From Romanomermis culicivorax (Eukaryota; Nematoda; Enoplea; Mermithida; Mermithidae): 64,000 nucleotides of DNA. The notes below the pieces were generated by a model that saw only the letters and a list, made by a program, of their open reading frames with translations, had not been told where the DNA came from and did not search any database. Where the stretch lies: contig CAWUHX010000065.1 of NCBI GenBank assembly GCA_963922205.1, positions 372,001 through 436,000 on the forward strand. Direction: 5' to 3'. The position numbers were made by a program, and so were the translations under genes. This document shows, one piece after another, positions 1-11,798 of the stretch; the stretch's first letter is position 1; each line of letters starts with the position of its first letter.

Positions 1-182
1 TTGCTGATTTGGGTAAACTTCAGCATATGTCAAAACAGCTGTTCTCAAATTATTCAAATAGTGTCTAAAAGGTTAGAGCCAGAGCAGATTCAGATTCGAG
101 CTGCAGTCGTTCACTAAGCAAAAGTGACGAAGAGAATGAGGATATAGACGATGTTTTTATTTGTGAAAACGACGATTTTTAA
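1..182 (+). pseudogene. hAT-like element: C-terminal ORF remnant
   Basis: The first 250 bases match, in inverted orientation, the ORF-bearing part of the element at 40941-41769. Read on +, the track runs through KLQHMSKQLFSNY and a serine/acid-rich tail to ICENDDF and a stop at 180-182. Its partner on the minus strand (41090-41359) ends in ICENGDF. One in-frame stop interrupts the copy here. The shared C-terminal end suggests a lost autonomous element. I do not recognise a catalytic domain in it, so calling it a transposase end is inference. Confidence 0.45.
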
Positions 183-250
183 TTTTTCATTACAATTTTG
201 TGATATCTTTTATTTAGTTTTCGTCTCGAACTTTTCTTTAAAATTTCTCC

Positions 251-3200
251 TTTTCAGTCATTAGCACCGTTTTAAAGAAAAACCCTGTCTCAAAGTTTAC
301 GAAAAATCTAAAGTGGTTTTCTGAACCTCATAGCTGCGTGATTATTGATCAAATCTGACATTCGAGCGCATATGTTGATTTGACCACTTTGAAACCTTCC
401 GTTTGATATAGGAAATTTAAGTGTAAAATGAAAATTCGTCGATTTAAAATGATATTGAAATTTCGTCAAAAGTGAGAAACAGTTGACCGAATTCCCTACA
501 TAAAACGTACTGTTCGATACGCCTTGACGAGATGAACAAGTGTGTAACATATGGAGGGAAAAGAAAAACCTATACAAGCCGTTTTTTGTACTCGACCCGA
601 TTGTACTGGTGCCAACGACAGTCTTAAATTTGTTTGTACTTCATTGGTTACAATGTGATAAATATATAAAATTGAATTTTCATACCAGAAAATTGTTTGT
701 ACTGATACAAACAAGGCCCAAATTTTTGTTTGTACTCAAGCCAAAAAATCCGTTAAGTACAAGAAAAACTATGATACAAGCGAAAAAATTCAATTTTTCA
801 GGTTCGGCTACTCTATACACTGTGTTTTATTTCTTTCGCTATATGTGCTCGTCCCAAACTTTTTTCCATCGTATAAAAATCAACAAACCGAATCGATTGG
901 TACCAATTTCATAGTCCGATGGCCAGTGTAAATGGAGTTCAAATCGCTCAACATGAGGTGTAGAATGTCAGAATAAAATTTTTTGTATTTTTTAATATGT
1001 TGTAGAAGCTTCTATTACGATACTCCATAAACCTGTCTCATAAACGTTTTTGGGATTATAAAGTGAAAATTAAATAAACTACACGATTGCTGACGTCAAA
1101 AAATCGAAATCGCTAAATTTGAATGGAATTCGACGGTGTCATATGTCATTCGAATCAAACAAACGAGAAGACGAATCGAATGTCAAAAATAGTCTTTTTA
1201 AGATAACTACGACGCACAATCTCGTAGCGTGGTGTAAAGTAGCTAAATTAGCCATATTTCGACTTTACACGGAGTGTTTGACATTATTTGACTCGGGGGA
1301 AACATGGAGAATACTTATATGACTTCATGTTTCCGAGTGACCAAGGAGGCTACCCCGAACTCAGGGCTCGTGAAGTGAATTCTGCATCTCGAAAAATTCT
1401 TGAGCAATTTACTTACCTACCTTAAACTTAAAATCAAAAAGTGAGTAAAGGATGAACCACCCTGCGAGTGAGATGGAATAAGGCTTCCCAAAGAGAAGAG
1501 TGGTCTCATGTTAAGATAGGCGAGAGAAAGGAAACTTTTCATGCCAGCTGACACTACTAAGCAATATCATTAGCTTGACGAAAAATATTACAAATTGGTG
1601 ACTTCACTGTAAAACTAGAGAAAAGTAGTTTTCTTTGCCAGTTCTAACATCCAGATGATGGCAATAACTTGCAGCACCGGGAACGATTAATAACCATAGA
1701 AGTCTCACTTTTGTCAATGCAGAATCTTACTTGTAGAAAGTATCGAGATGAGCATAGATGTAGTGGTAGATGTAGTGGGATAAAAGTTCTCCCCACAAAC
1801 CGTCGGTCATGACCCAGTTCCCAGATTTTGCAATCATATTACTGAAATGTGCTAGGTATACGAAGCCTTCCTTTTCGTTCATAACAAAACTGAAAAGTGT
1901 CAGTTTTTTCGACGCTTCGCTCCATGGTTTTTTTAGACAAAAATTACTTTTGAACCCGTTTTCAGACTTTCTAGGCAAAAAATGGAGATCATTTTATTCA
2001 ATGATGTTCCACATAGCTAGAACCTGTTGGGAATTCTAATGAAAGCAAAAATAATAAACAAATTATGCCCTGCACAAACTTAACTTCAGTCTCGTCAACT
2101 TAGGCAAATTTACACACCTCCTAGGATGTTATAGTCTCTCCATGTCCTCCTACCTGGTTACCTACTCCTCTCCCTCCGGCGAAGTTCAACTTCCTCAGAG
2201 AAGTTGTCCTCTACTTTCATAAAACCGAACTTCTTCGGCAACTTCTCCGGAGAAGTTTGAACTTTTCTACAGAACTTGAAAAAACTTCTCAGGATAAGCC
2301 TAACTTCTCGGAAGAATAAACTTTTCCAGCTTCTTAAATCGGGCCCTGATGACGTAGACAACAAAGTGATCAGCTAGCTCCGTCGGGTTTTCGATTTTCA
2401 AGTTATGAAAATGAAAAGAAACGCAGGCCAAAGTCCGAGTATTTGAATCGAGTTTAATCTATGAAGAAGACACTAATTCTGTATCTCAATTTAATTGAAT
2501 CTTTCTCTTATTAGCAGAGATATTTTCAAATTATAGTGTTATATTTCATAAAGAAGATGAAATATTCAGTAAAACTAGTGCAACCGTTAATTCTAATACC
2601 AGGGTATTATCACGTGCCATTCATGGATCGATGAATGCTGAACTTGACGCTTGGTTGGCGAATTTTGCAAATATGGCGCCGAGGATCATAAAATTTAGGC
2701 TTCCGGGCTTTGGCCTTCCCTACAGGCCGCTAAAGTTTATGTGGTGCTATGCAGATAGTGAATGCACCAAAAAACTGGTTTTAAAAATGTTGGCTTTCAT
2801 TTCTCCTCTGACCCTTCTCTTGTAATGTCGCTGTGTTTCCCGCCTGCCGTTGGGAGATTTATTTCCACATTTTGCTTCAATATAGGATTTTTCTGCGCTT
2901 TTCTTCTCAACTATTAGACCGACCAAGCAACGTCAAATGAGAATGATGCGTTAGTCTGCCCATTCTAGACAAAAAGTAGTTGACAATTACCGAGCAGATG
3001 TTGCTTCCTACATATATTCGGACAAAGTTTTCTATTTTCTCTTTTTTCCATTTTCCATTCTCTTTGGAAATTTGTCACCCGCAACAGTCAGTAGTACGTT
3101 TTTCGAAAAGTTTTCTATGTTGAAGAATTTCTTATTTTCAATGAATACGTAATTATTGTTCGCGGATTGTGTATATGTGTGAGAGAGAGACACAAGAACA

Positions 3201-3550
3201 CTTTTACCTTTTGGAAAATTCTTTCTTAAGCTCTCTACCTGGTGCTGCTACTTTTGCCTATTGAATAATGCATCAAAAGTTTAGGGGATCGGGTGAAAAT
3301 TGTTGTCCCAAATGGATGGTGCCCCTACTCCTACTTTTGCTGTTGGTTGGTTGGTTTTTTGCCGTTCAAAAACCACAAAGGTGTAGTGGAGTCCCTATAT
3401 ATCTGATGAGATATGTGTATAACGCGTCGCGCATAAAATTGGACAATAAAAACACACCGAGAATAAATAATATCCTGCGTCCAGCGAAGCCGATGTTATT
3501 GTGTGTGCTGCTTCACCTAAACCACTGACTGTTATATAAGAGAGATGGAA
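251..3550. other. Intergenic, no gene recognised
   Basis: No exon-like reading frame with credible splice sites or family resemblance was found. It holds AT-rich unique-looking sequence, a palindromic cluster near 2175-2345 and a short GA run near 3181. The last 400 bases are more complex in base use and lead into the promoter of the basonuclin-type gene. Confidence 0.5.
2175..2345. repeat. Cluster of AACTTCTC/GAGAAGTT palindromes
   Basis: The words GAAGTT and AACTTC occur about ten times in both orientations, including a perfect core AACTTCTCCGGAGAAGTT. The arrangement can fold into several alternative hairpins. It could be the decayed core of a fold-back element; no flanking target duplication was seen. 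Confidence 0.5.
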
Positions 3551-3560
3551 ATTCCCTTGC

Positions 3561-3568
3561 TATAAAAA
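3561..3568 (+). promoter_or_regulatory. TATA box of the basonuclin-type gene
   Basis: TATAAAAA lies about 155 bases before the predicted start codon at 3720. A purine-rich GCAGCAGCAGCGGCAG stretch follows where a transcription start about 30 bases downstream would fall. The 3590-3719 stretch would be the 5' untranslated leader. Position and sequence support this; no expression data are available here. Confidence 0.5.
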
Positions 3569-3719
3569 TCAACTGGGGCGACTAGAGCAGCAGCAGCGGC
3601 AGTCGCCGTAATTTGCATAAAATAAGCACTTTCCCGATGTAGCTGTGCTCCTCGGCTTGAGACGGTTGTGAAAATCGCATCTTTCAGCAGTCGTATCCCG
3701 GTGTTTGGTTTTGTTGGTG

Positions 3720-6700
3720 ATGGAGTCGCACTGTAAGATCGGTTTCTTTCTTACTGTATTTTTCCTTTTTCGCGCTAGTGAGTAAACTTTCGCATTCTAG
3801 ATTCTAGTGGTAACGCTTTCGGCGTAAGTTCGCCGGCCAGCGGCGACGCGGTCGACGTTCGCCTGAACCATCTATTACATATTCTTTTAAAAGGGCGACA
3901 TTTTTTGCCGATTCGAGTAAAAATCTTGTTGGAGCGATTGATAAATAGTTCGATGCCCGGACAAACGGCGTCCTATCATGCGTCGGGTGAGCGACTTGAA
4001 ATTTCCCTCGATTACAATCAGGCATGCACGGCAAGAATTTTTCTGAAGGGGAGTCCTCGGACTTCTCCTCGAGTGGAGGGTTTAGTGGGTGATGCATAAA
4101 AATCATCAAAAAACTGTCTTCGAAAAAGTTTAGGGTGGGGTGTTTGAAGACTTTTTCGGGACAGGGAGGGGCTTCCAGGCTCTCAGGTAGGGGGGTTTAC
4201 CTCCTCCCTAACCCACTATGTGCATGTATAATAATCCTTCTCAATCATTAAAGGTATGCTCAAATTCGTATGTTTTTGTTCTCCTTCCTCCCTCTGATAA
4301 CTCACTTCAATTTATAATTCACATTCTTTAAAGTTTTTGATCTAATTTTATTGTCTCTATTCAAGGTTTCTATTGTCATCTAATCCTCTCTGCTGTTCAA
4401 GCACATGTTCAGCCATGCAGAATTTATTCTGACCTTTTTTCAATAATAGGTATCTTCAGAGTATACGTGTAACGGATCTCCGTGGTTTTTGGGGGGTCAA
4501 GCTTGTAGCCAGGTATTTTTTCGGCGAGACACATTATTTACTGTAAAATTAGGATTTCTGAATTGATTTTTTCTTGAAGAAAAAACCAAAAGTTTTTGCT
4601 TTTTCAACACTTGAAACATTTCGGGGGGCCATGGACCCCCAACCCCCCGGCCTACAAGCCCGGGTGACGTCATCGATTACTCCAAGAGTTTGGAGGAATC
4701 AATGACCGAAAAAAATTTTGATTTTTTCGCCTGAAAGATCCTAAAAAACGTTCCCATGAATATAAAAAAAATTGTCTGGAAAACTATACAAATATGACGT
4801 ATTCATGCTGTTGCTTCCCTATTTCGGTCATATGGTTGGCAAATGTTTGGACCGTCACATGGCTAGCCAAGGCCGACGATCTGTAGGGGTTCCCATAGCA
4901 CCTAACCCCCCCCCCCAATTATATGTATGGTTCAAAGAGATTTCAGAATGTCTCAGTCAGTTGTGAGTAATTCCAGAATGTGTTGCCGGTTGAAGAATCA
5001 ATTTTTGATTCGTTGACTGATTTTCGAACTTTGGTTGTTTGTTGTCAGGCCAAAATTAGCATGATTTTTGCGATTTTGCCTGAGTTCATCAAAAATTGTT
5101 GTTTCCTAGCTTATTTTTTGCGATCCTCTAGCTAGTTGAAAATATCGGTTGATTGCCCAGGTCCGGTCTGATTACAGACGCTGGGAGCTTGCCGCAGTAA
5201 AAACGGGCCTTGACGTCAAAATTCGTCAATAAGCTTCAACTATATGTCTCGAAACCCTAAAACTTCGGGGCCCAGAGAACCTGATTTTTTTTCACTCATT
5301 GTGGGTCTATTTTTTCTAGATTGTCTGATGCAGATGGGTGGTTCGAACTGTGTATGTAATTGGGTGGGGAAGTTCCATAAGAATCCCCCTTCAGAAATTG
5401 TCTCCCATACGGCTAGGTGACCCCGATCAAGATTTGCTCATCATACGGCTGCAGTAAGTTAGTCATATTAACCCTTATCCTTTTGGCCCCAAAAACCTGA
5501 AAAGCGTCGATTTTTTGTATAAAGTACTTTTGAAGAAAAACGGTCAAAAATGTTAAATGTTTCGGTGTTCTGCGTTGTAAATACACATTTTTATGCTTTT
5601 TAGACCAAAATTACTTGCTTTTGAACCGTTTTTTGAATTTTTGCAGAAAAAAATTGCAGTTTTTTCAGTGATCTCCCTAAAACTTTGGGAAATTGATGAT
5701 GACCCTACCCATCAAAGGTCCCCAATGTCAGATTTTTCAGGTAGGGGTAAAACTGAAAATTTTCGGGGACAATGTGGCTAAATGTCCACTAAGCACTTCA
5801 TTTTGCCTCAAAATTAGTCACCCAGTGATCAATTTTTAGAACGTTAGGTAGGGGTAATACCCCCCTCATGCCCCTCCCTGTAGGGTTGTCTGCTGCCCAT
5901 AAAAAGGGGGTTTTGTACAGCTGCCCGGTTGATGTGCACGAATAAATCGAATTTCATAGTCGAGATCTAGAGATCAGTGCGATTTTTCCTGGTGGGCGTT
6001 CATAGCTTGACCGCAACATAGCGTGTCGCTGAAGAATAAAGTACGAAATTTTTGCCTCAGAAATTGGGAAAATAATTCAAAGACAGTTGCATAAATGCAG
6101 CCGTCATTGACACGTATCAAATCTAGTACTTTAAGATATGGTGCTTATCGAACCGGATTAACGGTTGCTGAATTGAACACTGTTTTTAACCCGTATTGAA
6201 GTTGGCGGCTTTAGTTTTGATTCAAAATGTTATGTTGACCATTTTAAAAAATTCTTAAGCAAAGCCAGACATGGCCCTGATTTTAGTTTAAAAATGTCGA
6301 GAAGTAAAAATGGCAATTGCTATTTTTTATTCTAAATGAATACATTTTTGACGGTTTTTTAGACAAATTACTATTTGTCGAACCATTTTTCCGACTTTTT
6401 CAGCGAAAAAATAGAATTTTTATCTTTAGGGAAGCCATATATTTTGGATATGACCCTCCGCCCCAGAAAGATCGCTCGATCCCTCCAGGCTTGGGCGTTG
6501 CATTTATGCTTATATAGTTAACGATTTATAAGTGAATTAATATGACACTTTCCAGACCTCATTTGGGATCCACTCAAAAGACTGAATGCCTTTAACTAAC
6601 GGTGAAACGTTTCCAGGTGTGAATTGTAAAATTTCAGTTTCTATAGGGCATTCGATAGCTTACAGTTGATGGAGTAGTGTTACACTAACAATTTAGTGGG

Positions 6701-9700
6701 CGTTCTTTGCACAACAGTTTTCATAAACGTGCAAAACAATAGAAAGTTGACCTATACTCGATGTAAAGAATCGCCAAATTATAAACATGTTACTAACCGC
6801 ATTTGATAGAACTAGCTAATATCGAAAAAATAGGAGAGCCACTGAGCTTGCACTGCTACAGATTTATAACTCTTCAAACTTCATCGAAATTCATAACTGC
6901 TATTTCAGGGACTATTAGAGGTTGATGATTACAGTTTTCCCGGTCCAGGTCCGTTATATTTTTCTACACACTAATCTGTGTGACATCATTAAGACACGAT
7001 TTCTTATCGATTTGACCTACTGCTCCATTGACCTATGAAAAGTCGGAAATATCTGAAAATAACATATTTTGAGTGGTTTTACATGTTTGAGGTTAGCCAG
7101 ATTATAAATGAAATGATAGTCGATTGTAGTAGTGCCTTTAAAGTCCTGCGTTTTCCTGTAAATAAACGTCAAGGAATGACTCGATTTTTGAAATTTAATG
7201 GAAATTTCTAAAATTTTTAACCCTTCATTTGAAGCATGTCGTTCAGCAATTATCAAAGCTAGATGAATGAAAATTTACTAAGACCACATTTATACTTCTA
7301 ATTTATTCTATAGGTAATGATTTCTCATAACTTTATTGGTTGGTGATTTATTCAGATTCAAAAAGATATTTGAACGACAGTGCAGTGTGTTCCAATCGCT
7401 ACAGCTCCCAAAACGGTTCGGAAATTGGATTGGAATTTTGAAACGATATGTTGGGCATTATTGTCTGCAAAAATGATTTAAAAAATTCTGCGGCATCCTA
7501 TGGGAAGATGTCCGGAAAGAGGTTCAAGTGATTTTTTCGGTTTTTTCCACCTCCTTTTGGACACTTCTAAAAAGTATAAAACGTGTAAAGTACAAAATCG
7601 GAAACAATTTTTCAAACGCAGTATGTAAAACCATGCAATATACACAATTTTGGGGTATGATCAATTTTCAACTTAGCATATTCAAGATCGAACTTCTCAG
7701 AAATTGCGTCTTAAAATGGATGTAAAAGAGGTAACATAATTTCAAGATCGCATGGTTTGGTTGAAAAACACAATGAATGAATTCGAGTCACTGATATATA
7801 TAATCTTTCGTGAAATATTGGTGACTAAGGATCTCTATAATTTCATTTGTGATCCTTAGATTAATATTATTGATAAACATTTAGATTGAAAAGACGACTA
7901 TAAGGAAAACGGTCGAAATACTGTTATTTGTGAAATATAACTTGGTTGCTGTAGATTTTAAAACTAAGTCAGGCTCACAATGATCTGAGCAATAAAGTGT
8001 AGATTTGTTATTTGTCATATTTCAATAGTTGGTTGATGTGTCATCACATTCTTTAACGTGTATATTTGTTTTAAGCTGAATGACTATTCTAAACATCAGA
8101 CCCTTATCAGAATTGTAACAATTTCTTCGGACCCAGGTCTGAAATTTCAAGAATATCGGGTCCAGGTCCAACAAAATGGTCGAGTAATATCGGGCCTCAT
8201 TTCGAGTCCGGGTATCCGATACATCTCTAAACATTACTCCATTTGCCGTGGTCTATCGAATGCAATGTAGCATGTGCGATTTATGAATTTTCACTCGAAA
8301 ATGTTCTCTCGGGAGTTATGGCAATAATGTGTATGACCTCTTTAGATTTTCTCTACTGAGAATGCATGTATTCTTTTCACGTTCTCTGCTACGTCATGCC
8401 TTATATGTCCCATTTTTGAATTGGCTTTTGGCAGAAAGTTTTGATCCAAACGTAAAAGTAATTTAGAATTTTTCAGAATTTGTTACTAGACGTCGGCAGT
8501 TACTAGAAAATTTCGACTGGAGTTTAGAAGATCTGGAGCGTGGCTACAAAAAAGAATTGCTTACTGTAAGTTCCACTTCCGCAGTATAATCATGTTTTTC
8601 TCGTCGTATAGTATTTTATCCGAATATAAATCAAATTCTTTTTCTGCTAAGGATGCGTCTAGAGGAGATTGTTATCTCGACAGTCAGGTTTACTGTGGCA
8701 AGAAAGCAACCACTATTATGCTCGGCGACAAGGGTTTTGTGTCAGTGTTTTCTTGGAAATTTTTTCTATATGTGCTCATTGAAAAGCTGACATCGTGGCA
8801 TCTTGGGAAAAGTTTATCGAACCAAAACAAGTTTCTCTGTAAACGGATAAGAATCGAATAATTTTTTTGGTCGTGGTGCGTCGGGAGAGAGATAAAATCA
8901 GTCGAGCATAAATTTTTTGATTAATTTCGCAGAATTAGCATAGCCTAGTGACATGAATGAAGTCCGTTTTGATGTGTAAATTCTTTCACGCTTTAGCTTT
9001 AAATCATTCAATTTAAATCAAAAAGCAAGTTTTATCACGACAGAATTTATGCAAGAAAATTTTTATTTTTGTTACCTTGGAAATTTTTTAAAATTCGATA
9101 TTTATTTCTAAGTTGGACGATCAAACGCTCGCTCAGACTTTAGTCGTCGATCCTTGGAATCAAGAGGAGAAACTTTTGCGTCAATTTTCGTCGTTCGATC
9201 AAACGAGAAATTTGTGCCAAGTTTTATTACAAGCTTGGCGTATCGATAAAACTTTGAGCGGTTTATTCGCCGGCGGTAATTTTTTGCCGTTGTCGGGTAA
9301 CGATTTCGAGCAACGAAATTTACCGCCGAAGATTGAGCTATCAACTGAAGGAAATAATAACGGCGGCGTTTTGACCGAAGACGATGACGACGACGGTCGA
9401 GAAAGCGAAATTTTCGGCGATGATGAGATTGATCAACAACCGCAAGATTTGTCGTTGAAAAATCAGAATAAATCAACACCAATTTTGCGATTTGTTGATC
9501 GGACGACATTGAAAGTGAAAAAATCGTCTGGTCGACATAGAATTCATCCGCATAATTTATCTCAACTTACTCGAAATCCAATAACGGGTAATTTAACGTA
9601 TTTTAGAATCTAAAATGTCTAAAAATATAAGAAGAAAAAGACGCAAAAAATAGAAAAAAATTGATAGTGTGCGTTGATTCAGCCACCGTTTTGTTACAGT

Positions 9701-11798
9701 TAACTTTATCATTTCAGTTACTGAGTCAATTCGCCAATCAAACATGCATGTAATCTGCAATTAGAACCAGGACTGAACAAGCTGGAGTGATAGAATTGAA
9801 GATATCCTTCAATGAAGCAACTCAAAAATTTATCATTGGAAAGGCTGACTACGTCGTCAAACACTTGGAGGAGGGCATACTGGAAATGTTGAATTTTTTC
9901 CAAACATACATAGCGTTTTGATTACTATTCGGCATGTGATACATTCGAAGCATCCGCTGACTATACCATTACTCATTACCTGTTTTTTTTGACTTCTTTT
10001 GGTACAGAAAAACGCCACATCCTCGAGAGCTTGATTAAGCAACATTCGAGCTTTCATAAATTTTGTCTTAAGATATTTAGACGAACCGAATTGCCTTACT
10101 TTGGTAGTCGAATGTTTTACAAAATAAATTTTGGACAACTTAATATTCAGTTTTATTATATATTTGTCTTAATAGAATACTGATGCAAAGTTGGACATGA
10201 GACGGCCCTTTATGTAATTCGGCCAGTCAAAACTTATAGTACAAACCTGTTTCTAGATTTATCATCCTGAAGGCACCTGGGTTGTACTCTTTGAGATTTT
10301 TCATTCAGCGTGTCTGATTTTGGGTAAATGTTGGGGTCCTGTAGTTAAATAATAATGATTAATTGATCATTCCAAGGAGAAAAAGAAAAGTTGCTCAATT
10401 GAGACAGCGGCTGGCTGAGTCACTGTAGACCCGATATGGAACACATTTTTAGAGTTTTCAATTCCATTTGCAAAAAAATTACGCAGGTAAAAAACGCGTG
10501 CAATGTCAACTTTGCCTCAAAACCTATTGCGACAAAGGTGCCTTAAAAATTCACTACAGCGCCGTACATTTGCGAGAGAAACATAAATGTACTGTAGCCG
10601 GTTGTAACATGGTGTTCCCGTCGAGACGCAGTCGCAATCGGCATTCGCAAAATTCGAATCCAAAATTACATTCTTCGACGAATGGGACGATTCCGACAGC
10701 ATCTGGAATGAACGCTAACGCAGTTTCACCTGTTGGTAGCCATAATTATGCGATAATTCCTTTCGGCGAAAATTTTCAAAATACCGACTTAAAGTTTAAG
10801 TTAGTTTTAATTTTTCTGATATATTGAAAAATTCAGAATTTGACACTTAACTTATCTTCCATTAGCAAATTTTAGGGCCAAAAGTGCTATTTTTGGTTTA
10901 AATTCGCGGAAGAAACACAAAGCTTTTGTTATTTTAGTCATCTTCTTAACCAAATGGAAAAAAGCGATGATTCGCCGGTTTACGCTAAATTAAAACGCGA
11001 TTATCTTCTGGATCAAACGGCCAATAGCGTTTTAGAACGTTTTTGCGGCGATTTAATTGAAAGATCGACGACAAATCCCTTGAAATCGGAAATCGCCGAC
11101 GATACGATAACGGCTAACGACGACGATTTGAATTTTCGAAAATGCCCGCAATGCGGCAAAGAATTCCAAAATCGATTTAGTTTAAAAACGCATTTTACGA
11201 ATGTGCATTTGAAAGTTATGCTCCCTTGCCCGATAGAAGGTTGTTCGGCTCAATTCCCGTGGAAACGAAGCGTCGACCGGCACGCCAGAAATCAAAAGTT
11301 ACACGAAAAACTGATCAAAAATGATCAAACGGTAAGTTATTGCGTTTTTTACATCGTAGGCGAAGCATAATGCCAAGTTATAACGTAAAATGTTCTAAAT
11401 TGTTTAGAAGTCTAAAATCTAAACTCGAAATGGTCTAAAACGAAAAATATGAAGAAACAAACAAATCGTGGTAATAATTAATAACTACAAATCGCAGAAA
11501 AATCAAAAAACAGGCGAGGAAAAAGTCTTTTTTGTGAAGAAATTCAGAAAATCGATCAACTTACAGCGTCAAAAGTCTATTGAATTTCACATTTTGAAAT
11601 TTTCCACTTTTTTAGACTTTCTTTGTCTTCTTGTTTTAGTTGTCCACCGATTGTCCAATGGAAATGTGTTTACGCGAAAACGGTTTCGCCGAAAATCACA
11701 AATCGATCGACGAAAAACCGCCCCTTTTGAGTCCACACCAATCGCCGAAACCGCCCTCGTCGTCAATTTTCCGCGATTCGTCCATCAAATGCGTTTAG
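3720..11798 (+). CDS. Basonuclin/disco-type paired C2H2 zinc-finger transcription factor
   Basis: Nuclear DNA-binding protein of the basonuclin/Disco family, predicted 542 residues. Exons: 3720-3732, 3801-3986, 8477-8565, 9113-9587, 10487-10799, 10938-11331, 11640-11798; all phases join and the total is a multiple of three. Residues about 30-45 hold [12 protein letters not shown], typical of the family's N-terminal region. The short third exon gives [13 protein letters not shown], and exon 4 has [11 protein letters not shown], both in the family order. Fingers 1-2 (about residues 261-307) show the signature [14 protein letters not shown] text [16 protein letters not shown] and a C-x4-C second finger ending SRRSRNRH. 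Fingers 3-4 are in exon 6 (about 428-474; [15 protein letters not shown]). The N-terminal cysteine motif of vertebrate basonuclin and a third finger pair were not found. The tiny first exon and the exon 5 donor (10799 versus 10793, both in phase) are least certain. Intron 2 is 4.5 kb and full of transposons. Confidence 0.88.
4462..4929 (-). mobile_element. hAT-type MITE, family B (reverse), with nested family L copy
   Basis: Ends are TATACGTGTAACGG and AATTATATGTATG, the reverse of the CATACATGTAA / TTACATGTATG ends of the copies at 33550 and 42165. Flanking 8-mers CTTCAGAG and GTTCAAAG are a 6/8 match, as expected of an old target duplication. About 4497-4670 is a second element: GTAGCCAGG at one side and GGCCTACAAGCCCGGG at the other, with the gggggGCCATGGaccccc core also seen at 37054-37268. 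It lies inside intron 2 of the basonuclin-type gene. Confidence 0.7.
5349..5940. repeat. Decayed family B fragment plus family C repeat
   Basis: The left part (about 5349-5500) resembles the family B left end, with TGTATGTAATTGGG then text parallel to the copies at 33550 and 42165. The part from about 5690 to 5900 is the reverse complement of 52635-52830 in a pyruvate kinase intron, with GGGGTAATACCCCC-type ends. Boundaries are approximate and no target duplication was recovered. Confidence 0.5.
6300..6510. repeat. Family B interior fragment
   Basis: The stretch with GAATACATTTTTGACGG, then TTTTTTAGACAAATTAC, then a GACCCTCCGCCCC-type tail parallels the right half of the family B elements at 33770-33930 and 42390-42560. 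Both ends are missing, so it is a truncated copy inside intron 2 of the basonuclin-type gene. Confidence 0.5.
7050..7262 (-). repeat. Family H dispersed repeat
   Basis: The reverse complement matches 23828-24010. Both read through the same text in translation (SNE-x-KI-x-ISI then FQKSS and IYRKT). The shared frame suggests a remnant of a coding transposon or retroelement, but no domain is recognisable. Confidence 0.5.
8566..9112. other. Basonuclin-type gene intron 3
   Basis: Starts GTAAGT directly after the 29-codon exon and ends TTTCTAAG before TTGGACGATC; a phase 0 intron. No repeat family or other gene was recognised inside. Confidence 0.6.
9588..10486. other. Basonuclin-type gene intron 4
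   Basis: Donor GTAATTT follows ...AATCCAATAACGG, and acceptor TTACGCAG precedes GTAAAAAACGCG. The join restores a glycine codon directly before the first zinc finger. No repeat family was recognised inside. Confidence 0.6.

Noticed and set aside
540..914. 124-codon frame on + near the window start
   Set aside because: Low-complexity F/K/L-rich text with no family resemblance or splice signals; typical chance frame in AT-rich DNA.
9108..9509. 133-codon frame antisense to basonuclin-type exon 4
   Set aside because: Shadow of the real exon, rich in arginine because of TCG/CGA codons on the coding strand.
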